Shown one piece after another: positions 8,226-16,512 of a stretch of 64,000 bases of DNA. Under the pieces are notes generated by a model. That model was not told the DNA's origin, ran no database searches, and was given only the letters and a program-made list of their open reading frames with translations. Source of the DNA: Pseudanabaena sp. Salubria-1 (GTDB lineage: Bacteria > Cyanobacteriota > Cyanobacteriia > Pseudanabaenales > Pseudanabaenaceae); NCBI GenBank assembly GCA_023336205.1, contig JALQCR010000001.1, positions 124,001 to 188,000 of the forward strand, given 5' to 3'. Position 1 is the first letter of the stretch; every line of letters begins with the position of its first letter. A program made the translations under genes and the position numbers.

Positions 8226-10586
8226 ATGTTTCCTAGCGACTTCTTAACTGCTTTGGCTCGTAAGTACGAGTTGTCTCCTCAACAAGAAGAGGTATTGTTG
8301 CTGTGGTTTGGAAATGGTAAGGATGATCGCGAGATATCGGAAAAACTGCACGTCACAGCTGAGGCTATCCGCAATCGCAAGACTGGTATTTACAAGAAAT
8401 TTAGGATTGTGGGTGCTGGGGCAAAGGCTAATAAGTTGCGAAATTGGTTAGAGAAAGAGGCGAAAAAGCAAAATGTAAAAGTTGATCTTCAAACTGATGA
8501 TGATCTTGAATTGTTAGGCAGTCTCGGCTATGAGATGCGTAATTATTACAAGGTTGATCTTCAAACTGATGATGATCTTGAATTGTTAGTCAAACAGGTA
8601 AGGCAAAAAATCGCAGATGTTGTGATAGAGCAATGTGGGACGATGGAGACGATGCGCGAATTAGATATGACGCAACCTGTCGATCTGAATCGAATTTATA
8701 CCGATGTGAATATTCTCGAAAAGATTTCTAGCAAAGATCGAGTAAAGCCTAACGAAGTTTTACCAAATAATAAAGAAGATTTTGATCGCTGGATGATGGG
8801 GAAAATCGAAGAACGTATTGCTGGATTAGAGGCAGTTAAAACCCATAGAAAGCTGATGGTGTTGGGAAAACCAGGATCGGGGAAAACTACATTTTTGAAA
8901 TATTTAGCGATATCTTGCCTCAATGGAAAGTTTCATAGTGAACTTGTACCAATTTTTATAACGCTTAAGATTTATTCCGAAACTAAGGGTTCTCCATCAT
9001 TAGAGGAATACATTTTAGACGAATTGCAACATTGCAAGGTTACAAAAGAAGTAGCAGAACTCTTGCTAGACAATGGAAAAGCTTTAATCTTGTTGGATGG
9101 TTTGGATGAGGTTAAGGATGAGCATGATGACCGAGTGAGGCAAGATATTGAAGCTTTTTCAATACGTCGGCTCAAAAATCGGTTTGCAATCACCTGTCGG
9201 ATTGCCGCAGAAGGTGAGGCATTTGAGAGGTTTACCGATGTGGAGGTTGCTGATTTTGATAATAAGCAGATTGAGATATTTATAAATAAGTGGTTTTCGA
9301 GAAAAGATCAAACAAATGTAGAAATTTTGTTAGAAAAGCTAAGCAATAATCAACCTATAAAAGAATTGGCAAAAACGCCTCTATTACTGACGCTAATATG
9401 CTTTTTATTTGAAAATTGTAGTAATTTACCTGCAAAACGGTCAGATCTCTATAAGGAAGGATTAGAGGTACTGATGAAAAAGTGGGGAGCTAAGCGTAAA
9501 GTTGAACGAGATCATGTCTATACGAATCTTTCCCTCCAAAGCAAACAGGATCTGCTGGGAAAGATTGCTTTGAGAGGATTTGAGAATGGTGAGTATTTCT
9601 TTCAAAAAGAGGATTTACAGACGCAAATTGAGGATATTCGTAACTTATCCAATTCAGATGATAGTGAAGATATGCTAAAGGCAATCGAGTATCATCACGG
9701 TTTGTTAGTGGAACGAGCAAAAAATATTTATTCTTTTTCTCATCTTACTTTTCAGGAATACTTTACAGCGCGAGAAATTGAACGGGAAAGACATTTTGAA
9801 AGATTGATGCAGCATATTACAGATCCTCGTTGGAAGGAGGTGTTTTTATTGGTTGCAGAAATATTGAGACAATCAGATGATTTTTTCAAATTAATGAAAG
9901 AGTGTGTTGATAGAATCTTAATACATGATAACAATTTACAGGCTTTTTTGACTTGGGTGGAACAAAAAACAAACTCTGTGCAATGCAATCATAAGAATGT
10001 TGCTGTGCGAGCATTTTACTCTAGTGTTGCCTTCAGGGCTATTCGTCTCGGCACTCAGAAAACGTCACTAATTGCCTTATTGTTTGGACTTGATAATTCC
10101 ACATCTAAAGGTAATCTCGATAATTCTCTTGAACTAGACTACGCTCTTGCTCATGTTCTTAATCTTTCTCAATTTCCAGACTACATTGAATATACATCTG
10201 ATAATTTCTCTTTGGCTAAGACTATAGATTATGCCTATGGTAAGACTATAGATTATGCCTATGGACTTAGCGATCATGTGTTGCAACAAGTACTAAAAAA
10301 TGATAGTCCTCATCCTGATGAAGACTTCAGACAGTTTTGTAATTGGTGGAAAACAAATTACGAACAATGGACAAAAGAATTGCGTCAAGTATGTATCGAT
10401 CACCGCAATATCGGTCATGATTGGCAATTTACTAAAGAGCAAATAAAACTTCTCAATCAATATTACGAAGCCAATCTCCTCCTTGTCGAGTGCATAAACC
10501 GTAGCGATATCAGCGAACAAGTCCGAGAAGAAATCGAATCAACTCTCTTGCTACCTGTCTTGTCAATACCTAACGCTGAGCTATAG
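8226..10586 (+). CDS. NACHT-domain NTPase with N-terminal HTH
   Basis: 786 residues from the ATG at 8226; a TTG two codons earlier is also possible, and neither has a clear ribosome site. Residues about 16-60 resemble a LuxR/sigma-type HTH (LSPQQEEVLLLW...ISEKLHVTAEAI). The NACHT core has Walker A GKPGSGKTT (about 214-222) and Walker B ALILLDGLDEV (about 286-296), then a helical region with FSHLTFQEYFTA, typical of STAND/NACHT proteins. The C-terminal 250 residues look like a helical sensor domain. Such STAND NTPases act in signalling and, in several cases, phage defence; the trigger here is unknown. Two internal duplications are visible (VDLQTDDDLELL twice, KTIDYAYG twice). Confidence 0.87.
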   Translation: MFPSDFLTALARKYELSPQQEEVLLLWFGNGKDDREISEKLHVTAEAIRNRKTGIYKKFRIVGAGAKANKLRNWLEKEAKKQNVKVDLQTDDDLELLGSLGYEMRNYYKVDLQTDDDLELLVKQVRQKIADVVIEQCGTMETMRELDMTQPVDLNRIYTDVNILEKISSKDRVKPNEVLPNNKEDFDRWMMGKIEERIAGLEAVKTHRKLMVLGKPGSGKTTFLKYLAISCLNGKFHSELVPIFITLKIYSETKGSPSLEEYILDELQHCKVTKEVAELLLDNGKALILLDGLDEVKDEHDDRVRQDIEAFSIRRLKNRFAITCRIAAEGEAFERFTDVEVADFDNKQIEIFINKWFSRKDQTNVEILLEKLSNNQPIKELAKTPLLLTLICFLFENCSNLPAKRSDLYKEGLEVLMKKWGAKRKVERDHVYTNLSLQSKQDLLGKIALRGFENGEYFFQKEDLQTQIEDIRNLSNSDDSEDMLKAIEYHHGLLVERAKNIYSFSHLTFQEYFTAREIERERHFERLMQHITDPRWKEVFLLVAEILRQSDDFFKLMKECVDRILIHDNNLQAFLTWVEQKTNSVQCNHKNVAVRAFYSSVAFRAIRLGTQKTSLIALLFGLDNSTSKGNLDNSLELDYALAHVLNLSQFPDYIEYTSDNFSLAKTIDYAYGKTIDYAYGLSDHVLQQVLKNDSPHPDEDFRQFCNWWKTNYEQWTKELRQVCIDHRNIGHDWQFTKEQIKLLNQYYEANLLLVECINRSDISEQVREEIESTLLLPVLSIPNAEL
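8478..8587 (+). repeat. 72-base-spaced direct repeat within the NACHT gene
   Basis: The bases coding KVDLQTDDDLELL at about 8478-8515 recur at about 8550-8587, 72 bases apart and in frame. A second in-frame tandem repeat of 24 bases (KTIDYAYG twice) lies at about 10216-10263. Confidence 0.85.
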
Positions 10587-10950
10587 ATCTCTTCAATGCA
10601 ACTTACAGCAATTATCAGTAATTCAATAGTTTTCTTAGCTTTTTAACAAAACACTCTGGATAGAAGGCTTTATTTGAGCGATCGCACTGTAGCTGTTCTG
10701 ATAGGCGATCGCCATAAGCGATAATCAATTAATTACCTTCCCCTTATTTCTCGCGTACCTAGTCGCACTCCTCCTCTGGCGATTAATCAAGGAAAAAGTA
10801 GAAAGTAAAAATTGGAGGTAAATTATGGAGTATTGCAGATATTCATAGCGATCTAACACGATCTAGAAAGACTAAAGTTACCCCAAAATTTTTCATCATC
10901 TCCAAAAATCGTAAGCTAAAATAGCAGCAAACCCTTATCTCTACTTGACC
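10587..10950. other. Intergenic stretch with a decayed coding tail
   Basis: No intact gene. A short open tail at about 10735-10830 would read FPLFLAYLVALLLWRLI, a membrane-like end with no beginning. A HIP1-containing segment (10695-10728, TGATAGGCGATCGCCATAAG) is repeated at 12086-12118. The promoter of the next gene pair probably lies in the last 100 bases. Confidence 0.5.
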
Positions 10951-11259
10951 ATGAACGAGTTAAAAATCCTTACCGAATACCCCGATCGCGCGATCGCAAT
11001 TCTCCAAAAAACAATCCGTGCCGAAATCCTACGAATGGAACAAGGTAAAAAACAAATAGAACAAAAATTAAAAACATTCGAGCAAAAATATCAAATATCC
11101 TCCAGTGAATTTGTCACCTCTTGGACAGCAGAGAACCTAGAAGGCAAAGACTTAGAATATGTCGAATGGTTCGGCGAATATCGCTGTTTAGAAAATATTA
11201 CTCAAGACTTACAGATTCTCCTAAGCATACAAAACATCAGTCAAAATGTCAGTATTTAG
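10951..11259 (+). CDS. Partner protein of a TumE-like toxin (putative antitoxin)
   Basis: 102 residues from the ATG at 10951 (an in-frame TTG two codons earlier is less likely). Mostly charged and helical, with a coiled-coil-like part (RMEQGKKQIEQKLKTFEQKY). Its 3' end overlaps the next start by 14 bases, so the two are translationally coupled. The neighbour suggests an antitoxin or toxin-activity partner; the family was not recognised with certainty. Confidence 0.6.
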   Translation: MNELKILTEYPDRAIAILQKTIRAEILRMEQGKKQIEQKLKTFEQKYQISSSEFVTSWTAENLEGKDLEYVEWFGEYRCLENITQDLQILLSIQNISQNVSI

Positions 11260-11632
11260 GTATTTTCAAGACTTAGTCCTTGCAGTTTCTCGGCTAGAAG
11301 ATTACGGTTTAGCCAAAACAATTACATCCAATAGCGAATCTCGTCCATCAGGTGAACTCTTCATCAATATCAAAGTAGAACTAATTGATAACTCCGTACT
11401 TTTCATTCGAGAATACATTTCCGCCAAGCAGGAACAGATCGAACATTTCAGCTATGCCTACCAATATCAAGATGCAGGAGAAATTTTAATTTTTCGTTAC
11501 GATAATGCTGCTCACAAACCACCACTATCAGAAAAAGAACATAAACATCTACAAAATGGAGAAATCATCGTCTATCCACTACCAAGTATCGAATTGATAA
11601 TTGACGAGATTTTAGCTTGGTTAACAACCTGA
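11246..11632 (+). CDS. TumE-like toxin (DUF6516 family)
   Basis: 128 residues. The segment ILIFRYDNAAHKPPLSEKEH followed by KH and later PSIELIIDEILAWL matches the TumE/DUF6516 pattern (RYDNAxH, H-K-H, C-terminal helix). These are small toxins of two-gene modules. The ATG at 11246 overlaps the partner gene. The gene is complete although a MITE-like element begins 118 bases downstream. Confidence 0.7.
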   Translation: MSVFRYFQDLVLAVSRLEDYGLAKTITSNSESRPSGELFINIKVELIDNSVLFIREYISAKQEQIEHFSYAYQYQDAGEILIFRYDNAAHKPPLSEKEHKHLQNGEIIVYPLPSIELIIDEILAWLTT

Positions 11633-11750
11633 TAAATCAGATTTCAAACTTAGACCTAGTATTGATAGAAAAACCACCGAACTACAAAAAACAAGCGTAT
11701 TTAACAATCGCCTCATCATTCAGCTTTGCAACGAAGCGCGATCGCATTAT

Positions 11751-11884
11751 GGCTCATCTGGGTTTGAGGGGTAAATGGTACAGTGTCGATACAATTATTG
11801 GCGACATGGTAGGGCTGTAACTGTTGCTCCGAGAGGATTCTGATTACTATTAGCTGTGCTTATCCCCATGAACCCAGAAGAGCC
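11751..11884. mobile_element. 134-bp MITE-like element related to the ISL3-type element at 15267
   Basis: The left end GGCTCATCTGGGTTTGAGGG and the right end, whose complement begins GGCTCTTCTGGGTT, form imperfect inverted repeats. Both resemble the ends of the ISL3-type element at 15267-16512 (GGCTCTTCTGGGTTTGAGGG). It has no coding capacity of its own. This suggests a non-autonomous derivative mobilisable by that transposase, or a deletion relic of one. Confidence 0.65.
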
Positions 11885-12007
11885 CGCATTATCCACAGAT
11901 GCAGTCATATATCTGTATGTTTGGACTATCTCAGATTACTAGTCTTAGAGTACCTGCAAAATCAACAAACCATTCAACTGATTTCTGCTTAGAAAGGAGA
12001 TTTCATA

Positions 12008-12325
12008 ATGACTGAGCCAAGTGATCTTGAATCTGTTCTCACACCTGAAGAACTAAAAGCAGAACGCGATCGCCTTACCGAAGTCCTGATAGGCGATCGC
12101 CATAAGTGATAATCAATAGGCGATCGCATTAGGAAAACCTCAAATTTCACAAATTAATGTCTCGTGCGATCGTGAAACCATCGACAAACTCAGCAGTATC
12201 ATTTTTACGCATCACCCTGCCCCCTCGACTATTTTTGAGTTAAAAAGTTTATTTGCTATGGTTAATTACCTTTTTCAGCAAAGCGAGATCCAGTTGGCGA
12301 CTTACCAAAAAATAGTTGCTGCATG
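12008..12325 (+). pseudogene. Decayed small gene
   Basis: A good ribosome site (AAAGGAGA, 11993-12000) precedes an ATG at 12008 and a 33-codon frame (MTEPSDLESVLTPEELKAER...) ending at 12109. A second open frame from 12120 to 12325, without a start, looks like protein (LSSIIFTHHP, FAMVNYLFQQ, ATYQKIVAA). The two are separated by a 27-base step between two copies of ATAGGCGATCGC. I read this as one small gene broken by a HIP1-bordered duplication plus a frameshift. The family is unknown; the 33-codon frame could instead be a real short peptide. Confidence 0.4.
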
Positions 12326-12328
12326 AAA

Positions 12329-12377
12329 CCAAAAAAAAAGAATGGTGGCGCAAAGCGCCACCATTCTTTTTTTTTGG
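12329..12377. terminator. Long hairpin with GCGC-AAA-GCGC apex
   Basis: Two perfect 23-base arms (CCAAAAAAAAAGAATGGTGG... ) with long A and T runs on either side. It lies downstream of psbM on the minus strand. Confidence 0.7.
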
Positions 12378-12378
12378 A

Positions 12379-12408
12379 AAAAATCACAGCCATATGGCTG
12401 TGATTTTT
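12379..12408 (-). terminator. psbM terminator
   Basis: Stem AAAAATCACAGCC / GGCTGTGATTTTT around a four-base loop, directly after the psbM stop on the minus strand with a T-rich tail in that direction. Confidence 0.8.
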
Positions 12409-12409
12409 T

Positions 12410-12529
12410 CTATTTACTGCTTTGACCTTCTTCGCGGCTAGAGGTTTGGATATACAAAGTTAGCAAGAAAACGGTAGGTACAAATACGGCTAAAACAGTA
12501 GCGAGAAGACCAAGAAAATTAGTTTCCAT
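12410..12529 (-). CDS. psbM: Photosystem II reaction centre protein M
   Basis: 39 residues beginning METNFLGLLATVLAVFVPTV, with one transmembrane helix and a polar tail (QTSSREEGQSSK). This matches PsbM, a low-molecular-weight subunit at the PSII dimer interface (compare the family pattern ME-x-N-x-LG...VPxVFL...LYVQT). The start is the ATG complementary to 12527-12529. It has its own terminator on the 3' side. It is short enough to be missed by automatic calling. Confidence 0.9.
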   Translation of the reverse strand: METNFLGLLATVLAVFVPTVFLLTLYIQTSSREEGQSSK

Positions 12530-12624
12530 AAATTTGACTTTGAGTGCTGATTTTTAAATATTTTGATGACTGCTAATATTCTAAGTTCAAAATTGATTAG
12601 TCTCACGAAAAAATTAAAAAAACC

Positions 12625-12659
12625 AAAAAGAAGATGACGCTTTGCGTCATCTTCTTTTT
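12625..12659 (-). terminator. rps1B terminator
   Basis: Stem AAAAAGAAGATGACGC / its complement with a TTT apex, 7 bases from the rps1B stop and T-rich on the minus-strand exit side. Confidence 0.8.
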
Positions 12660-12665
12660 TTTAGA

Positions 12666-13559
12666 TTAGGCTTCCCAGAGCTTGCTGATATTTTTTTCGA
12701 GACGCTCTTCGGCTTCAGCAAATACTTGCGCTGAGTTATCGAGCATTTCGCCAGCATGAAGCTCAAGGAGCTTGGTAGATAGAGCAATGCGATCGCGTGA
12801 TTCATCAATATCGACGACGACAGCCTTAATCATGTCATTGATTTGAAATACGCGAGTAGGATCGCTGACGGGCTTTTGGCTCATCTCCTTGACATGCAAA
12901 AGCCCTGAAACTCCCGCAAACTCAACAAATGCCCCAAAAGGACGAATGTTAGACACTCGACCTGTAATCAGTTGGCCCTTAGCAAGTTGGTTCATCGCCG
13001 CAAGTTTGGCGGCTTGGCGGTTAGATAGCACCAGCTTTTTGCGGGTTTCATCAGCTTCTAAAACTATCACAGGCAACATTTTGCCAATCAGTTTCGCGAG
13101 ATCTGAGGTGTCAGAAAGATGCGATCGCGGTACAAAGCCTCGTAAACCAACAGAGTCAACGATTACACCGCCGCTGTTTGTGCCAATTACCCGACATTCA
13201 AAGACTTTCGACTCTGCTTGGTAATCACGGAGAGTCTGCCAAGCTTGCTTGAATAACAAACGGCGAACCGATAGCTTTACTTCACCATCAGCATTTTGAC
13301 TACTAATGATCAGAAATTCGTACTCATTACCGATCGGGAAAGCATCATTATTTGAGCGCGAAGCACCACTAAGAGTTGCTTCTTCAATGGGAAGGAAACC
13401 TAAAGACTTTGCGCCAATATCGACATAAATGCCACTACTTTCAACTGACACAACCCTGCCCTTCACCGTTTGCCCAACGGCAAATTCGTAGTTATGTTCG
13501 GCGAGGGCATTGGCAAAATCGTCGGCAGAAAATGGCTGAATATTTGTTGTGGCGTTCAT
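12666..13559 (-). CDS. rps1B: S1-domain RNA-binding protein, ribosomal S1 homologue
   Basis: 297 residues with three S1 domains, at about 25-100 (GQTVKGRVVSVESSGIYVDIGAKSLGFLP), 110-175 (VIGTNSGGVIVDSVGLRGFVPRSHL) and 195-270 (GQLITGRVSNIRPFGAFVEFAGVSGLLH). Cyanobacteria carry Rps1A and the shorter Rps1B; the length and the C-terminus (SKLWEA) fit the latter, though the symbol is by resemblance. It should bind mRNA during initiation in the cytoplasm. It is single-gene, with its own terminator. Confidence 0.85.
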   Translation of the reverse strand: MNATTNIQPFSADDFANALAEHNYEFAVGQTVKGRVVSVESSGIYVDIGAKSLGFLPIEEATLSGASRSNNDAFPIGNEYEFLIISSQNADGEVKLSVRRLLFKQAWQTLRDYQAESKVFECRVIGTNSGGVIVDSVGLRGFVPRSHLSDTSDLAKLIGKMLPVIVLEADETRKKLVLSNRQAAKLAAMNQLAKGQLITGRVSNIRPFGAFVEFAGVSGLLHVKEMSQKPVSDPTRVFQINDMIKAVVVDIDESRDRIALSTKLLELHAGEMLDNSAQVFAEAEERLEKNISKLWEA

Positions 13560-13674
13560 GGATATGAATATGCGTAGCGTTGCTTGCGTGTATTTTATTG
13601 TAATTGTCTCATAGCGCTATAGAGAATATGAAGTAAATCTATCTTTCTCTAAAATTGCTACGCTTCTTAACATA

Positions 13675-13725
13675 AAACCCCAAAAATTAGAGCGGCGCGA
13701 AGCGCCGCTCTAATTTTTGGGGTTT
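13675..13725. terminator. Long perfect hairpin with GCGC-GAA-GCGC apex
   Basis: Two perfect 24-base arms starting AAACCCCAAAAATTAGAGCG. It lies downstream of the membrane-protein gene, whose stop begins at 13734. Confidence 0.7.
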
Positions 13726-13733
13726 ATCGGTTG

Positions 13734-14132
13734 CTATGTTTTATTGGTGACTTTTTGGCGATCGCCAATCATATAGATGATAAACAATATGACTATTACC
13801 AGATCAATAATCACAGCAGTTCCTGCTTGACCAAGATATTGTCTACCGTAAATCAGGACTAAACTAACGAAAGTCAGCTTACTAATAATTGAAATAGCCA
13901 CAATTAATGAACGATTTAGAGGGTTAAATGCCCCATATATTTGCATCGCTCCCACAAGAGTTATTAGAGCACCCCAGTTACGAACAATGATTTCAGAAAG
14001 TTGACCTTCAAGAGAAGCGCCAAAGAAAGAATTTAGTGCAGCTTGTGGTGCGATCGCTGCATAAAACAATGTGCAGGTAAGCAACCCAGACACAAGCATA
14101 ATCCACTTAATCTTGTCAGCAATCCAATTCAT
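13734..14132 (-). CDS. Four-helix membrane protein, function unknown
   Basis: 132 residues with about four hydrophobic segments (IMLVSGLLTCTLFYAAIA, WGALITLVGAMQIYGAF, LIVAISIISKLTFVSLVLIY, AVIIDLVIVILFIIYMIG). The C-terminal tail is basic. It resembles small bacterial membrane proteins of unknown role (DUF4345-like in layout, not established). The ATG at 14132 is preceded by a weak AAAGGAAAAA ribosome site. Confidence 0.65.
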   Translation of the reverse strand: MNWIADKIKWIMLVSGLLTCTLFYAAIAPQAALNSFFGASLEGQLSEIIVRNWGALITLVGAMQIYGAFNPLNRSLIVAISIISKLTFVSLVLIYGRQYLGQAGTAVIIDLVIVILFIIYMIGDRQKVTNKT

Positions 14133-14240
14133 TGTTTTTCCTTTCTGAATAAAGTTTTTATCTATCAGCCTGTCGGAATCATCAAATTTCTGCCAAGTTA
14201 AGATTTACTGTAGTGGATAAACACGCTTAATTTATTACAC

Positions 14241-14297
14241 ACCCAAAAAGCCGTAAGGTTTTGCCCCTGCGGGGCGCAACCTTACGGCTTTTTGGGT
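14241..14297. terminator. Long hairpin with CCCC-TGC-GGGG apex
   Basis: 27-base arms starting ACCCAAAAAGCCGTAAGG with two mismatches near the apex. The apex is closely similar to that of the hairpin at 3583-3633, but the outer arms are different. The gap 14133-14240 shows nothing else. Confidence 0.65.
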
Positions 14298-14305
14298 AAT
14301 AAGTA

Positions 14306-14447
14306 ACCCAAGTTGCTACCTATAAAAAACCGTCTCAAAACAAGTTAAAAACAGCCTCTCTAAGTGCTAAACAACGCTATTTTTGCATAAAATCTAGCAT
14401 TTTTTAATTTTAATTTTAGTTTTGGATGAATAGGTAGCAACTTGGTT
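14306..14447. mobile_element. 142-bp MITE with 6-bp target duplication
   Basis: Terminal inverted repeats of about 18 bases (ACCCAAGTTGCTACCTAT and the complement of AACCAAGTTGCTACCTAT, one mismatch). The direct repeat TAAGTA flanks it at 14300-14305 and 14448-14453. The interior is A+T-rich and non-coding. Confidence 0.85.
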
Positions 14448-14912
14448 TAAGTACTTACGTTGTTTGGCAAACCGATTCCAATGGAAGATAGCAAAACGAC
14501 GTAAGTACAAACGCCAAATCTGGACTAAAAATGGCATCTGTTCCCCCACCCAAGCTAACCACAAACCAGAGCAATGGGGATGGGTGACTCGAATAACTTG
14601 GAAATGTCGTTAGGATGCTTTTTTAAAGTGTAAATCAGACCATTGCTGGATTTGCGTCTGTCCGACTGTCTCATCTTCTAAGCTAAAAGTTGCCGATGAG
14701 TCTCCCTAACTATCAGCTTTGGCAAGTTGGAATTTATCCCCATGCTTGCAGGGACGACCACAGCCACTATAAGCTTCAGGGGCTTTGTATAAGCATCGAT
14801 TCGGACGTAGACGCATCAATAAGTCTGCTGGTATATCCTCTGTCAAATTGACAAAGGCAGCACTGCCATACTCGCTGTCATAAGTAGCGATCGGTCTTAC
14901 TGGTTTACGCAC
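14448..14912 (-). pseudogene. DDE transposase remnant (NF041680-like family)
   Basis: The minus strand reads RPIATYDSEYGSAAFVNLTE, DIPADLLMRLRPN and GRPCKHGDKF, then, after in-frame stops, LWLAWVGEQMPFLVQIWR and RRFAIFHWNRFAKQR. These phrases are familiar from a common DDE transposase family of cyanobacteria and actinobacteria. Both ends are missing, and there are two internal stops (around 14706 and 14630). The C-terminal side stops exactly at the MITE's target repeat. Confidence 0.8.
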
Positions 14913-14916
14913 TGCT

Positions 14917-15123
14917 TTATAACCCTGAGTATTTCATCGCAATTTTACTATTGAGAATAGACTTTCTGAAATCCTCATTCTTTTGTGATAAATATTTTTT
15001 GCCCAGATCACCTGCTGAATGTAAGATAAATTTATACGGATCTTCAAATGTGTAGGCGACTTTTCGGGAATTAAAAATTAAAGGTACTGGATAATTTAAT
15101 GAGGAATGGGTGCTGAAATGCAC
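14917..15123 (-). CDS. Unrecognised short frame, possible gene fragment
   Basis: 68 residues (MHFSTHSSLNYPVPLIFNSR...) with a protein-like composition, lying between a transposase remnant and an IS. No family recognised. It may be the remains of a gene cut away by the surrounding insertions. The rest of 15124-15234 shows nothing. Confidence 0.25.
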   Translation of the reverse strand: MHFSTHSSLNYPVPLIFNSRKVAYTFEDPYKFILHSAGDLGKKYLSQKNEDFRKSILNSKIAMKYSGL

Positions 15124-15234
15124 ATTTTATGACGACGAAAAAGCCTTAAATATGTCAATCATGCCTTGGCTTTCTAGTAACTTAAATCGATCATTTTATC
15201 GAGTTTTCCCCACCTTCGGCTAAAAAGATTAATC

Positions 15235-15266
15235 AAGAATAAATTGATAATCAAAGAACTTTTTAA
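15235..15266. repeat. Left arm of a split 60-bp palindrome
   Basis: 15235-15264 is the exact inverted complement of 16936-16965 (30 bases, beginning AAGAATAAATTGATAATC). Removing the IS and one target repeat leaves a 60-bp palindrome with no spacer. The IS therefore entered at the centre of an intergenic hairpin upstream of the acyltransferase gene. Confidence 0.85.
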
Positions 15267-15327
15267 GGCTCTTCTGGGTTTGAGGGGATTAATGTATAAT
15301 GAAGCACAAAGATAAGTGGTGACAGGT

Positions 15328-16481
15328 ATGGACTTGTATCTAGATAGGTTGCTAAATTTACCCAACACAACCGTTGAAAGTTTTACGGAAGAAGAAAATA
15401 AAATCACCCTAAAGTTGAGATTTTTACAGGATGAAATTACTTGTCCGCATTGTAATACGCATGGTGGAAAATTAAAACAAAATCGACCGATATTGATTCG
15501 AGATTTGTCAGTATTTGGGAAAATAGTTTATTTAAATACGCCGCGCCGCCAATTTTATTGTCAACATTGTCAAAGACATTTTACGGAAAAGTTACCCTTT
15601 GTAGACTGGGAAAGACGATACACACAAAGGTATGAGGAGTATGTTTATCAACGAGTACAAAGTGCGAGTGTGGAGCAAGTAAGTCGAGATGAATATTTGA
15701 GTTGGGATCAAATACAAGGGATTTTCAATCACCAATTTTCTCTAAAAAAAAAGATGATTGGAAAGAAGTAAAACGAGTGAGTATTGATGAAGTGAGTAAA
15801 CGCAAAGGACATAAAGACTTTGTGACAGTCGTATCAAGTATTGACGCAGGAGCATTACTAGAAGTAATTGATAGTCATAAACAAGATGACATCATTGAAG
15901 TCCTGAAGCAGCAACCGATTGAGATAAGGGAAAAAGTAGAGGAGGTTAGCATTGATATGTGGGGAGGCTTTCCCAAAGTTGTCAAAGAAGTATTTCCAAA
16001 TGCGAAAATTGTCATCGACAGATTTCATGTTATGCAGCCACTAATCAAAGAGTTAAATCAACTGCGTCAAAAAGCTAAAATCAAGATTAAAGGTAGTCGA
16101 TTTATTCTACTAAAGAACAAGGTAGACTTAACAGAAGAAGAAAAAGTGAAGTTAGAAAATGTCTTGAAATGTTCTAAACGCTTGCGACTAGCTTATAATC
16201 TCAAAGAAGACTTTAGAAGTATTTTTGAGACTTGTAAAACTCCTGAAGAGGGTCAGAAACAATTAAAAGAATGGCTTCAAAAAGCTAAAGCTGTTTATGG
16301 CGCAGTTTTGGAAACCATTCGTAATCATCTTGATAATATTTGTAACTACTTTTTAAATCGTACATCTAGTGGTGTGATGGAGGGACTTAATAATCGTATT
16401 AAATTAATTAAACGACAGGCTTATGGTTTTTTAAATTTTTTAAATTTTCGTTCTAGATTATTAGCTTGTCTTTCTCATTAG
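15328..16481 (+). CDS. ISL3-family transposase made by -1 frameshifting (copy 1)
   Basis: Frame A (from ATG 15328 to 15771) has the zinc-finger-like region CPHCNTHGGKLKQNRPILIR and CQHCQRHF. Frame B (open from about 15702 to 16481) holds the DDE part: RVSIDEVSKRKGHKDFVTV, SIDMWGGFPKVVKEVFPNA, IDRFHVMQPL and GVMEGLNNRIKLIKRQAYGF. They overlap at a run of nine A residues (about 15747-15755) that fits a -1 slippage site. Both genomic copies have the same run, so the shift is a property of the element rather than a chance mutation. The fused protein would be about 384 residues, the usual ISL3 size. Confidence 0.88.
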
Positions 16482-16512
16482 ATTTACTTATCCCCTTAAA
16501 CCCAGAAGACCC

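Noticed and set aside
11617..11820. 67-residue open frame after the TumE-like gene
   Set aside because: It begins with TTG inside the toxin gene, and its second half is encoded by the MITE-like element; composition is not protein-like.
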